NCBI GenBank assembly: GCA_963520375.1
Contig: CAUQQF010000017.1
Span: 1 to 40,445, forward strand
Length of the DNA: 40,445 nucleotides
Reading direction: 5' to 3'
From: JABCPE02 sp963520375
GTDB taxonomy: Bacteria > Bacteroidota > Bacteroidia > Flavobacteriales > Weeksellaceae
Shown: positions 8,135 through 16,588 of the stretch, piece by piece
How the letters are laid out: every line of letters starts with the position of its first letter
How positions within the stretch are numbered: position 1 is the stretch's first letter
Position numbers and translations under genes: made by a program
Notes under the pieces: generated by a model
The model's database searches: none
What the model was told of the DNA's origin: nothing
Seen by the model: only the letters and a program-made list of their open reading frames with translations

Positions 8135-10267
8135 ATGAGAATCAAAGAAATTAAAATAGCCAATAAAGCCTTTAAAAACCTTGATATTTCATTAGAGAAT
8201 AATACTTCAGGGGTAATGGCTTTTATAGGAAATAATGGCAGTGGAAAAAGTAATTTGTTAGAAGCTATAAGTGCTATTTTTAAGCATTTGTACGACAAAA
8301 AGGAAAAGGATATTCCCTTTAATTTTTCATTAACTTATATAATAGGAAGTAGTAAGGATATAGTCAAAATTACTAAAAAGGGCTCTTCTGTTACCACAGA
8401 AATAAATAGCCAATCAAAATCTGACCCTTATAACTATCTTCCTAAACAAATTGTAGCAATCTATAGTGGTGAAGAAGATAGGTTGTGGAAAAAATATTAT
8501 TTGCCTACCTATCAAGAATACATTGCAAAAATAGGAGTTGAAACCTATAATAATATGCCAAAAATGTTGTATATCAATAAGTTTTATTGGCATATATCTC
8601 TGTTGTGTTTGTTGTTAAATCAGTTCAATAACTTAGAGGATACTTTTTGTAGTGAAATCTTAGGGGTAGAAAATACTAACTCTATTAAGTTTTCTTTTAA
8701 TAAAGCCAACTATAAAAGTTATAAAGATAGTATTGTTAAACAATTTGTCAGTAAAATAGATAAAAAACAAGAGTACACCTTAGAAGAGTTGAGAACGATT
8801 ATTGAACAAGAAGGATATACACTTATAGATGTTTACAAATTCTTCTATATTGCTTTTACACCTGCTGACCAAAAAATGCTTCAAGACATTGTTATAAAAT
8901 ACAATAATGAAAACTTAGAAATAGAAGATTTTAGTGAGGGTGAAAAGAAAATGATACTCATCAAAGCAGCTTTAGAATTTGCTGCACAAGAGGACAGTCT
9001 ATTTATCCTTGATGAACCTGATGCTCATATACACCTTAGCAATAAAATGCAAATCAAAAAAGTGTTAGAAGAGTATGAACAAAACAGACAAGTAATCATT
9101 ACAACCCATTCGCCTACCTTAACCGACTGTTTAGACAAAGAATCTATCTATATGCTTGATAGAGGAAAACTTATCTCAGCAGAGAAACAAAAAGTTTTAG
9201 AAAGTATCTCTGGAGAATTTTGGAATAGATTTCAACAAAATACATTTATTTCTTCCAAAAGTCCCATTATACTATTAGTAGAAGGTAAATTAGATAAAAT
9301 ACATATCAATAACGCCTATAGAGCATTAAAAGAAGAGTATCCAAATTTGAATTTCGATATCTTCTGTTTAAATAGTGAAACTAAGATACAGCCTTTCTTG
9401 TCAGGGTTGTACGAAAGTGATTTTGAAACAGATAAACTCTATATTGGGCTATTTGATAGAGAGAAAAAAATATTGGATGATTTCAAAAATAAGAAAAATT
9501 ATCAAACTATAGAAAATAAAAATTTTTTCAAAATTATTGAAAGTAATAATAAAAAGAACACTAATTATTTTGTTACCACCCTCCCTGAGATAGAAGATAA
9601 AAAATGTGATTGTTCTACAGAAGTGATGTATGAATATGTTAAATGGGAAGAAGCTTATCAGCAGGCAGTTAAGAATACATTAGGAAAAACTAAAGATAAG
9701 TCAATAAATAAATATTGTGAGGATGTATTAAAAGACGCAAAAAATATTTTAGCAGAAAACTCTAATAGCTTTGTAAAAGAAGATTTTAAGAATTTTAGAA
9801 AGTTATTTGATTTAATCAGAGAGATTGCCCAATATGCAAAAACTTTAAAAGATAATACAATCACTAACGAAAAGCCTAAAAATACAGAATCTAATACTTC
9901 TGAGTCTGTTCTACAAGCAAATGTTTTACCTCAAAATACTATAGAGGTGATTTTAAGAACACAGAGCGTAGATGCATTAGCTTGGTATAATACCCAATCT
10001 GGTGAAATTACATTAAAGAAGGGAAGTAAATTAGCTTTAGAAGTCGTTGATAGCTATAAGAAGCAAGAAAAACAAAGGCTTAAAGAGTTAAAGAAAATTG
10101 CAGAAAAAACAGATGATGCTTATATTCTAAAGGAAGATAAAAAGTTTAGAACACCATCAGGTGCAGCCTGTTTTGTATTAGGAAGGATAGCTAATGGTTG
10201 GAAGAAATGGGTGATTAAAGAGAATAATAAAATCTTAGATATTATACGAAACGCTAAAAAGGATTGA
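8135..10267 (+). CDS. OLD-like ABC-ATPase/TOPRIM protein with C-terminal DUF4357-like domain
   Basis: A 710-residue protein. The N-terminal ABC/SMC-type ATPase has Walker A GNNGSGKSN (32-40), the signature FSEGEK (266-271), Walker B LFILDEPDAH (D293-E294) and the H-loop TTHS (H325). A TOPRIM-like domain follows: LLVEG (E383) and GLFDRE (D441/E443), the acidic pair of OLD-family and GajA nucleases. The last ~95 residues (LKKGSKLALE, then FRTPSGAACFVLGRIANGWK) match my memory of DUF4357, a domain usually attached to restriction-modification enzymes or GIY-YIG proteins. The likely role is an ATP-gated nuclease effector or regulator in phage defence, working with the methyltransferase and specificity subunits 3 nt upstream. 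The ATPase and TOPRIM calls are firm. The DUF4357 call is good but unsearched, and the biochemical role is inference. Confidence 0.85.
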   Translation: MRIKEIKIANKAFKNLDISLENNTSGVMAFIGNNGSGKSNLLEAISAIFKHLYDKKEKDIPFNFSLTYIIGSSKDIVKITKKGSSVTTEINSQSKSDPYNYLPKQIVAIYSGEEDRLWKKYYLPTYQEYIAKIGVETYNNMPKMLYINKFYWHISLLCLLLNQFNNLEDTFCSEILGVENTNSIKFSFNKANYKSYKDSIVKQFVSKIDKKQEYTLEELRTIIEQEGYTLIDVYKFFYIAFTPADQKMLQDIVIKYNNENLEIEDFSEGEKKMILIKAALEFAAQEDSLFILDEPDAHIHLSNKMQIKKVLEEYEQNRQVIITTHSPTLTDCLDKESIYMLDRGKLISAEKQKVLESISGEFWNRFQQNTFISSKSPIILLVEGKLDKIHINNAYRALKEEYPNLNFDIFCLNSETKIQPFLSGLYESDFETDKLYIGLFDREKKILDDFKNKKNYQTIENKNFFKIIESNNKKNTNYFVTTLPEIEDKKCDCSTEVMYEYVKWEEAYQQAVKNTLGKTKDKSINKYCEDVLKDAKNILAENSNSFVKEDFKNFRKLFDLIREIAQYAKTLKDNTITNEKPKNTESNTSESVLQANVLPQNTIEVILRTQSVDALAWYNTQSGEITLKKGSKLALEVVDSYKKQEKQRLKELKKIAEKTDDAYILKEDKKFRTPSGAACFVLGRIANGWKKWVIKENNKILDIIRNAKKD

Positions 10268-10269
10268 TA

Positions 10270-10580
10270 ATGAAACTAATATTTAAAATAGTTTTTTTTT
10301 CTTTACTTTGATTTATGGGACAATTGTTCGATTGTGACACTAATGCTACAATATAAGGTAGCTGTTTCCTAACCACTATGTAACGGTATCCTACTATCAA
10401 TGAGGTTTTTGTGTGATGTAGTAAGCTGAGTGCAACAAGGTGTTTTATAACCATTCTGATGAAGTACGATTCAGCGCCAATGATGGTAGGTACGAGCTGT
10501 TTTATCCCTATATAAAAGATGGGAAAAGAATTGTTCTTTATTTTTCGGAGTATCAGCCTTATGGGAAAATAGGAAGTTGA
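10270..10580 (+). pseudogene. Decayed small secreted or lipoprotein gene
   Basis: An ATG at 10270 opens a signal-peptide-like start (MKLIFKIVFFSLL) that stops after 13 codons at TGA, just past a run of nine T (10292-10300). Removing one T would extend it about 20 residues. Further downstream a frame without a start runs from 10425 to TGA at 10578-10580 (core ANDGRYELFYPYIKDGKR, ending EYQPYGKIGS), with protein-like composition. The pieces can be read as one gene interrupted by several frameshifts. I do not recognise the family. The location right behind the defence operon and before other remnants suggests an eroding accessory region. Confidence 0.4.
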
Positions 10581-10623
10581 TAAACAGATAGAAACGATAA
10601 CAAAACAAAAAGAAGTGAAGTAA

Positions 10624-10803
10624 ATGATAGCAAAAGAGTATATTCCTATTTATGCTGCATTAATAGTTCTTGCGCTTATTTACATAAAGAGTAAAAAAAA
10701 GGATAAAAATGATGACAACCCAATGAATACAGCAAGGGTCTTTGATTCATATATACTAATAGTAATACTTTTGGTATTAATTATATTATCTATTTTTAAA
10801 TGA
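10624..10803 (+). CDS. Small two-pass membrane protein, unknown function
   Basis: A 59-residue ORF starting ATG ATA GCA at 10624. It has one hydrophobic helix (IPIYAALIVLALIYI, residues 7-21), a lysine/aspartate-rich loop (KSKKKDKNDD), and a second helix (ILIVILLVLIILSIF, about 44-58). The layout resembles the 61-residue protein at 15386-15571 on the other side of purL. No family is recognised. Small immunity proteins or orphan membrane peptides of polymorphic-toxin loci look like this, but that is inference. A copy of the recurring TTCCAGAT motif follows its stop at 10810-10820. Confidence 0.55.
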   Translation: MIAKEYIPIYAALIVLALIYIKSKKKDKNDDNPMNTARVFDSYILIVILLVLIILSIFK

Positions 10804-10905
10804 TAAATAAAATTCCAGATGTGTGGATAGAACCATAAAATATTTATACTTAATTTAAAGATAAATTATGCTTTATATTGCATTTTTGAGTGTGATGATT
10901 AGAAA

Positions 10906-11088
10906 ATTATTATTTATATCCATATAAATGAATTATATTGCATTTTGCAAACTGATAGAACAAAACAAAGAACGATGGAAGGTGCTGGGAATACGCTTCA
11001 AGTTATTTTGGAGAAATTAAAACTAGAGATTAATAATCCAAATATAGAATTTTCTTGGTTAAAATATTCTAAATCAGAATGTTTTTAA
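10906..11088 (+). pseudogene. Start-less gene remnant, or 37-residue ORF from 10975
   Basis: A plus-strand frame stays open for about 60 codons to TAA at 11086-11088. The only ATG is at 10975, giving 37 residues (GNTLQVILEKLKLEINNPN, ending YSKSECF). The composition is protein-like and resembles the end of a small immunity-type protein, but most of a gene is missing. A 14-nt direct repeat, TTATATTGCATTTT, occurs upstream (near 10872 and 10932) and may mark a deletion or slippage event. Confidence 0.3.
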
Positions 11089-11169
11089 ATATTGTATAAA
11101 AACAGAAAAAACTTAAAAAATCATTGATAATTATTCCTTTTTGTAGTAGTTATTTTAGCGGATAAAATG

Positions 11170-11177
11170 TAAATTTG
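11170..11177 (+). promoter_or_regulatory. purL promoter -7 element
   Basis: TAAATTTG at 11170-11177 is an exact TAnnTTTG match and ends 25 nt before the purL ATG at 11203. A TTTG at 11140-11143 could be a -33 element, although the 26-nt spacing is longer than usual. Confidence 0.55.
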
Positions 11178-11202
11178 CAGAACTCCCTATAATAACTAAA
11201 AA

Positions 11203-14200
11203 ATGAAAAAGAGAATCTTCGTAGAGAAAAAAGGGATTTTCGATGTAGAAAGTCCTAAAATTCTAACTGAAATCAAGAGCATTCTTCCCAAAGTAGAGAA
11301 TGTAAAAGTTTATAATATTTACGATGTTTTCGGGCTGTCCGAAAGCGATTTTTCCAAAACGGTAGGCAGTGTTTTCGCAGACCCGGTTACGGACATCATT
11401 CACACAGAAAATCCAGCACAAGAGCATTATTTCGCTACAGAATTTCTCCCTGGGCAGTATGACCAAAGGGCAGATTCGGCGGAGCAGTGCATTTCGCTGC
11501 TTACAGGAACGGACAATGCAGCCGTGCGAAGCGGAAAACTCATCGAGATAAAGGGTATTTCTTCCGCGGATTTGGATAAGGTTAAAGACCTGCTTATCAA
11601 CAAGGTAGAGAGTAGAGAAAAGGATTTGTCCAAACTAGAAATTCCAGCGCAGGAAAAACCAACTCCTGTGATTGTTCACGAAGGTTTTGTCGGGTTTGAT
11701 GAGGCGGAATTGGAACAGTTTTACAAGCAGCACGGCTTTGCTTTTGGGTTTGATGATTTGCTGTTTATTCAAAATTATTTCCAATCAGAAAACCGAAATC
11801 CTACCGAGACAGAGCTCAAAGTTTTGGACACCTATTGGAGTGACCACTGCCGACATACCACTTTTGAAACCGAGCTCAAAGACATTCAGTTCAAAGGCGA
11901 GTTTAAAGAAACTTTGGATAAAATTTTTGCCGATTATTTAGAGAAAAGAAAGTTTTTAGGAAGAGAAGCGAAACCTATTTCGCTCATGGATTTGGCAACG
12001 GTCTGCGCCAGATATTTCCATAAAACAGGTAAATTAGAAAACCTTGTAGTTTCTGATGAAATCAATGCCTGCACGATAGAAATAGAGGCGGAGTTTGATG
12101 GAAAAAAAGAGCCTTGGTATCTTCTTTTCAAAAACGAAACGCACAATCACCCTACTGAAATAGAGCCTTTTGGTGGTGCTTCTACCTGTCTTGGCGGTGC
12201 TATCCGTGATCCGCTTTCTGGGCGTGCTTTCGTGTATCAGGCGATGCGTCTGAGCGGTTCGGCAGATGTTCTAGAGCCTGTTTCTGCGACTTTGCAGGGA
12301 AAACTTCCACAGAGAACCATCACAAAACAGGCGGCGAATGGCTATTCTTCCTACGGAAATCAGATAGGCCTTGCCACTACGATGGTCAATGAAATCTATC
12401 ATGAGGGCTACAGAGCGAAGAGAATGGAGGTAGGTTTCGTGGTTGGTGCTGTTCCTAAAACTTGGGTAAAACGAGAAAAACCGCAGAATGGCGACATTGT
12501 GATTTTACTTGGCGGTGCCACAGGGCGAGATGGAGTAGGCGGCGCTACAGGTTCTTCCAAGGAGCAGGACGAAACCTCTATACATACGCTTTCTACCGAA
12601 GTTCAGAAAGGGAATGCTGTGGAGGAGAGAAAAATTCAAAGACTTTTCCGTAATCCAGAAGTTACTACTTTGATAAAGAAATCTAATGATTTCGGAGCAG
12701 GTGGAGTTTCTGTGGCTATCGGTGAAATTGCCGATTCTTTGGAGATAGATTTGGATATTTTACCTTTGAAATATGAAGGGCTTAACGGAACAGAACTTGC
12801 CATTTCCGAATCGCAGGAGCGTATCGTTGTGGTAGTGGATGCCAAGGATAAAGACCAATTTATCCATTTCTGTGAAAGAGAAAACATCAAAGCTGTGGAG
12901 GTAGCGAAAGTTACCGATTCAGGCAGAATGCAGATGTTCTGGAAAGGAACTAAAATAGTAGATTTGAGCCGAGAGTTTCTAAATTCCAACGGCTGTGCAA
13001 AATCTCAAAATGCCGAAATTTCTCATCTTCAAAAACTTGAAAATAAAGCAGAAATATTTAACGAAGAAAATCTCATCAGAATACTTTCGGATAAAAATAC
13101 AGCCTCTCAAAAAGGCTTGCTGGAGATGTTTGACTCTTCAGTCGGTGCGACCACGGTGGCTATGCCTTTGGGCGGAAAACACCAGATTACCGAGATGGAG
13201 GGAAGCGTGCAGACGCTGCCTGTTTTGAATGCGAAAAATGTGGAAACGGTATCTCTGGCAGCGTGGGGCTTTGATGCGGAAATATCTTCGCAAAACTCCC
13301 TGATAGGGGCAGCAGATGCTGTGGTGGAGTCCGTGGCGAAAATAGTAGCTATGGGCGGCGATTATAGAAAAATCCGATTGAGCTTTCAGGAATATTTTGA
13401 AAAATTAGGTCAAAACCCAGAAAAATGGGGCAAACCGCTGGCATCGCTCCTTGGGGCTTATGATGCGCAGATGAATTTTGGGCTGGCGGCCATCGGAGGG
13501 AAGGACTCTATGAGTGGAACTTACCAAAATCTGAATGTACCACCGACATTGATATCCTTCGCCTGTGCAGATGGGCAGAAAAAACACATAATTTCGCCAG
13601 AGTTTAAGCAGGCTGGAAACAATATTTATCATTTTTATCATCAAAATAAAGAAAATGGACTACCAGATTATGAAACTCTGAAAGAGGTTTTTGATTTCGT
13701 TCATCAGCAGATAAAAGCAGGAAACATCGTTTCTGTAAAGACCATAAAAGACGGCGGAGTGGCAGTTTCATTGGCAAAAATGTGTTTTGGGAATCATCTC
13801 GGTGCAGAGGTGGAAATTGCAGAAAGCCAAGTTTTAGAGAAAAACATCGGTGGTTTTATCATTGAAAGTAAAACAGAACTGGCTCATTCCCAGCTTCATA
13901 AAATAGGGAAAGTGACCGAAGGAAAAACTTTGGTTATCAATAAAAAAGCGTTTGACCTTGGTAAATTGCTTTCGGCTTATACCCAGACTTTTGAAAATCT
14001 TTTCCCAACTGCCGAGCCTGACAGAATAGAAATCAACATCGATGAAAAGCTGAATTCTACGAGTCCTAAAAATATCATTATCAAGAAACATAACATCGCA
14101 AAACCAAGAGTTTTCGCGCCGATTTTCCCAGGAACAAACTGCGAATACGAAACTCAAAATGCTTTCCGAAAAGAGGGAGCAGAGGTGACCTCGTTGCCGC

Positions 14201-14892
14201 TCATTAACCTTACCAAAAGTCTTTTGGAGGAAAGTATAGAGGCATGGACGAAGGAAATAGACCAATCTCAAATTCTTGTTTTCTCAGGAGGATTTTCCGC
14301 AGGGGACGAGCCAGATGGTTCTGCGAAATTCATCGTCAATGTTCTTAAAAATGAACAAATGAAATCAGCTGTACATCGCCTTTTGGAGCGTGATGGGATG
14401 ATTCTGGGGATATGTAACGGCTTCCAAGCCTTGGTAAAATCTGGACTTCTGCCGTATGGGGAGATAAGAGATTTGGATGAAAACTCGCCGACACTCGCTC
14501 ACAACGCGATAGGGCGCCATATTTCCCAAATGGTGGATGTGAAGGTGGTAAATGATGATTCGCCATGGCTGAAAGGCATGAAAAACGAGGTGTATACCAT
14601 CCCGATTTCCCACGGAGAAGGGCGTTTCATGGCGAGTGAGGAGGTGCTGACAGAACTCTACAAAAATGGGCAGATAGCTACCCAATACATTGATTTTGAA
14701 GGGAAAATAGCTCACGGAATGCCGTACAACCCGAATAATTCGCTGTTTGGAATAGAGGGAATTACCAGCCGAAGCGGAAAAATCTTCGGAAGAATGGGGC
14801 ATCCAGAGCGCTTCGCGGAAGGACTGCTGAAAAATATCCCAACTGCCAACTATCACAATATTTTCAGGAATGGAGTGGAGTATTTTAAGTAG
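11203..14892 (+). CDS. purL: Phosphoribosylformylglycinamidine synthase, large single-chain form
   Basis: PurL converts FGAR plus glutamine and ATP to FGAM, the fourth step of purine synthesis. The 1229-residue length is that of the large type that carries synthetase and glutaminase in one chain. Visible blocks are the linker with YWSDHCRHTTFE, the synthetase ATP site NHPTEIEPFGGASTCLGGAI, SYGNQIGLATTM, GGATGRDGVGGAT, the second half with GGKDSMSGTY, and a C-terminal class I glutaminase. That last domain has FPGTNCEYETQNAFRKEG, the nucleophile Cys in GICNGFQALV, and the His-Glu end in MGHPERF. No frame damage is seen. A hairpin terminator follows 22 nt after the stop. The N-terminal KKRIFVEKKGIFDVES start agrees with the promoter box just upstream. 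Confidence 0.98.
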   Translation: MKKRIFVEKKGIFDVESPKILTEIKSILPKVENVKVYNIYDVFGLSESDFSKTVGSVFADPVTDIIHTENPAQEHYFATEFLPGQYDQRADSAEQCISLLTGTDNAAVRSGKLIEIKGISSADLDKVKDLLINKVESREKDLSKLEIPAQEKPTPVIVHEGFVGFDEAELEQFYKQHGFAFGFDDLLFIQNYFQSENRNPTETELKVLDTYWSDHCRHTTFETELKDIQFKGEFKETLDKIFADYLEKRKFLGREAKPISLMDLATVCARYFHKTGKLENLVVSDEINACTIEIEAEFDGKKEPWYLLFKNETHNHPTEIEPFGGASTCLGGAIRDPLSGRAFVYQAMRLSGSADVLEPVSATLQGKLPQRTITKQAANGYSSYGNQIGLATTMVNEIYHEGYRAKRMEVGFVVGAVPKTWVKREKPQNGDIVILLGGATGRDGVGGATGSSKEQDETSIHTLSTEVQKGNAVEERKIQRLFRNPEVTTLIKKSNDFGAGGVSVAIGEIADSLEIDLDILPLKYEGLNGTELAISESQERIVVVVDAKDKDQFIHFCERENIKAVEVAKVTDSGRMQMFWKGTKIVDLSREFLNSNGCAKSQNAEISHLQKLENKAEIFNEENLIRILSDKNTASQKGLLEMFDSSVGATTVAMPLGGKHQITEMEGSVQTLPVLNAKNVETVSLAAWGFDAEISSQNSLIGAADAVVESVAKIVAMGGDYRKIRLSFQEYFEKLGQNPEKWGKPLASLLGAYDAQMNFGLAAIGGKDSMSGTYQNLNVPPTLISFACADGQKKHIISPEFKQAGNNIYHFYHQNKENGLPDYETLKEVFDFVHQQIKAGNIVSVKTIKDGGVAVSLAKMCFGNHLGAEVEIAESQVLEKNIGGFIIESKTELAHSQLHKIGKVTEGKTLVINKKAFDLGKLLSAYTQTFENLFPTAEPDRIEINIDEKLNSTSPKNIIIKKHNIAKPRVFAPIFPGTNCEYETQNAFRKEGAEVTSLPLINLTKSLLEESIEAWTKEIDQSQILVFSGGFSAGDEPDGSAKFIVNVLKNEQMKSAVHRLLERDGMILGICNGFQALVKSGLLPYGEIRDLDENSPTLAHNAIGRHISQMVDVKVVNDDSPWLKGMKNEVYTIPISHGEGRFMASEEVLTELYKNGQIATQYIDFEGKIAHGMPYNPNNSLFGIEGITSRSGKIFGRMGHPERFAEGLLKNIPTANYHNIFRNGVEYFK

Positions 14893-14914
14893 GAAAATAG
14901 GACTACATAAATAT

Positions 14915-14944
14915 AAAAAACACCTCTGAAAAGAGGTGTTTTTT
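14915..14944. terminator. Bidirectional hairpin terminator between purL and a convergent small gene
   Basis: CACCTCT (14921-14927), loop GAAA, AGAGGTG (14932-14938), flanked by six A on one side and six T on the other, so it can end transcription in both directions. It serves purL (+) and the coiled-coil gene that ends at 14949 (-). Confidence 0.9.
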
Positions 14945-14948
14945 GTTG

Positions 14949-15221
14949 TTAGAACAAATCATTTAATTTAGATTTTGCGGAATCCCAGAATTCGCCGAGG
15001 TCAGATTTTAAATCATCTAATTTATCTTCTGCAAGGTCTTTTATTTCATCCCATTTTCCTTCGGCTTCTTCTAATTTTTCTTCTAAAAGTTTGCTTTTTT
15101 CATCCAGTTCTGCTTTGGCATCACCAGAGAGTTCTTCTGCTTTGCCTTTTAGGATTTCTAGTTCTTTTTTAGCGTTTTCTATTTGTTCTTGGAATTTTTG
15201 TTTTAGTTCGTTAGTGTCCAT
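14949..15221 (-). CDS. Small charged coiled-coil protein, unknown function
   Basis: A 90-residue, almost entirely helical protein rich in E, K, D and L (QEQIENAKKELEILKGKAEE, then KDLAEDKLDDLKSDLGEFWD). It has no signal peptide or membrane segment. The heptad spacing and amphipathic 11-mer look resemble apolipoprotein-, LEA- or YtxH-tail-like stress proteins, but no specific family can be claimed. It has a strong promoter (exact boxes at 15250-15279) and a shared terminator, so it is a genuine single-gene unit. Confidence 0.75.
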   Translation of the reverse strand: MDTNELKQKFQEQIENAKKELEILKGKAEELSGDAKAELDEKSKLLEEKLEEAEGKWDEIKDLAEDKLDDLKSDLGEFWDSAKSKLNDLF

Positions 15222-15249
15222 TTGCTATAATTTTAAATGTTAAGTAAGA

Positions 15250-15279
15250 CAAAGATAAAAAAAAACGCTTTAAACCAAA
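15250..15279 (-). promoter_or_regulatory. Promoter of the small coiled-coil gene
   Basis: On the minus strand, TTTG (15276-15279 complement) is followed after exactly 18 nt by TATCTTTG (15250-15257 complement). Both the -33 and -7 Bacteroidota elements are present. The ATG lies 28 nt downstream. Confidence 0.7.
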
Positions 15280-15385
15280 TTAAAATTTCTGTAAATTGCA
15301 CAAGGCTTGTTTTTGGACATGAGGAGGGGCAAAAAGTAATGAAGTAAAAACAACAGCAATCGAAAAGTATAGAAAATAAATAATA

Positions 15386-15571
15386 ATGGATACAAGAATT
15401 AAACTTGGAATAAGTGGGATTATATTGGCTTATGCAGCATATAAAATGATCATAAAAGATAAAAGAGAAAATAGGTCTGAATTTGTTTTAATCCGAGCAT
15501 GGGGAGTCGTCATTATAGGAATAGTGACAGCTGTTATATGTTTTATACTAGTATTATTCGGGTTAGATTAG
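15386..15571 (+). CDS. Small two-pass membrane protein, unknown function
   Basis: 61 residues with two hydrophobic helices (ISGIILAYAAYKMII, about residues 9-23, and VVIIGIVTAVICFILVLFGL, about 41-60) separated by a basic, charged loop (KDKRENRSEF). The layout parallels the 59-residue protein at 10624-10803. It begins a plus-strand run of small AT-rich genes extending to 20.9 kb. No family is recognised. Immunity-like or orphan membrane peptide is a guess from context. Confidence 0.55.
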   Translation: MDTRIKLGISGIILAYAAYKMIIKDKRENRSEFVLIRAWGVVIIGIVTAVICFILVLFGLD

Positions 15572-15635
15572 TGAGAGTTATAAATATCCTAAATTGCCAA
15601 AGGAATGAATAAAGAATAAACTAAAGATAATCATA

Positions 15636-16115
15636 ATGAAAAAAATAATTATACTATTTGTTTTATTGCTGATGAGCTGTGAAAAAAATCCTAATAATAT
15701 AGAGATAAAAAAAGAAGAATTTAAATCTATTATTAGAGCGTTTTATGAGCGGGAAGGAGCTAAAATAGGCACCAGTAAAAATGATACTCTGTCCGTGGCT
15801 TTTGTGCAGGAAAAGAATCATATAAAAGTAGAGCTGTATTCTTTTGAAAAATTGGACGATTTTGATGAGCATTGTATAGGAGAAACAGAAATGGATGGGT
15901 TTAAAATTTTTTTCTACGCTTTTCCTAAAAAAATAGACCAAATAAAGGATATAATAAAAATCAAATACAATAAAGAATACAAGTCTTATCCTAAAAGTAT
16001 AGAAAAAGATGTTGATGAAATAGATGAAGATGTTGATGAAACATACGATTATTTCTATATTTTAAAAAATGGAAAGATAGAAAACGAAGTATATCGGGAT
16101 TTTAGATATAGATAG
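15636..16115 (+). CDS. Small lipoprotein, unknown function
   Basis: 159 residues. The start MKKIIILFVLLLMSCEKN is a lipoprotein signal peptide with lipobox LMSC (Cys at residue 15), so the protein should be membrane-anchored on the periplasmic side or outer membrane. The mature part is hydrophilic with an acidic repeat near the end (KDVDEIDEDVDETYDYFY). No catalytic motif is seen. It is the first of three lipoproteins in this cluster (also 16854 and 17461). Small lipoproteins are often immunity proteins of secreted toxins in Bacteroidota, but no toxin gene is visible here. Confidence 0.75.
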   Translation: MKKIIILFVLLLMSCEKNPNNIEIKKEEFKSIIRAFYEREGAKIGTSKNDTLSVAFVQEKNHIKVELYSFEKLDDFDEHCIGETEMDGFKIFFYAFPKKIDQIKDIIKIKYNKEYKSYPKSIEKDVDEIDEDVDETYDYFYILKNGKIENEVYRDFRYR

Positions 16116-16146
16116 ATGATAATCAGTGTTTTAAAGGTGATTTAGT

Positions 16147-16545
16147 ATGATTTTAAAGGATAGTCAAGGAAAAGACAGAATAAAATTTTCGGATATAGTA
16201 AGGCTGAATAAAGAAGAGCCTGTTTTCGTCAAAATGAAGGTGCGTATTTCTACGGAAACTATGGTTTCTGAAGAGAATTTGGATATTGAAAGGTCTGATT
16301 TAGAGGAATTAACGAGGAATTTAAAGGATTTGTGCGAATGTAAAATAAGAAAATTTTTCTTTCAAAATATAGATGAAAAGATAGAGATAGTTTTCAGTAT
16401 CAATGATATAGGAGCCATCGCCGTAGAGGGAAAAATGTATGATGAAAGCTATATGAATTCTATTAATTTTTCGTTTCAGACAGATTTAAATGGGATAGCA
16501 ACATTTTCCAAAGAAATTTCGCAGGAAATAGAAAAATGTAAATAG
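16147..16545 (+). CDS. Immunity-like cytosolic protein, unknown family
   Basis: 132 residues with no signal peptide and an alpha/beta composition. The opening MILKDSQGKDRIKFSDIVRL and the length faintly recall WapI-type immunity proteins, a weak resemblance I would not name the gene by. The middle part (ERSDLEELTRNLKDLCECK) and the strand-rich end (IEIVFSINDIGAIAVEG) look like a small binding protein rather than an enzyme. The stop at 16545 is followed by the recurring TAATATTCCAGAT motif (16552-16564) before the next gene. Confidence 0.6.
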   Translation: MILKDSQGKDRIKFSDIVRLNKEEPVFVKMKVRISTETMVSEENLDIERSDLEELTRNLKDLCECKIRKFFFQNIDEKIEIVFSINDIGAIAVEGKMYDESYMNSINFSFQTDLNGIATFSKEISQEIEKCK

Positions 16546-16551
16546 CTACGA

Positions 16552-16564
16552 TAATATTCCAGAT
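16552..16564 (+). repeat. Recurring 13-nt motif, copy 1 in the small-gene cluster
   Basis: TAATATTCCAGAT lies 6 nt after the stop of the 16147 gene. An identical 13-mer is at 18176-18188. Relatives TAATGTTCTAGAT (18891-18903) and TAATGTTCCAGGT (19520-19532) and a shorter form at 10810-10820 also follow stop codons. Consensus TAATRTTCYAGRT. It may be a cassette boundary or a residual coding tail (it can be read as N-I/V-P/L-D/G). Confidence 0.6.
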
Positions 16565-16588
16565 TATTAAAATAAAAAACACAAGAAA

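Noticed and set aside
13834..14856. Long antisense frames inside purL (and similar ones in purB, mnmE, gyrB and the receptor)
   Set aside because: They lie wholly inside well-conserved genes and show no motifs; they are by-products of codon bias.
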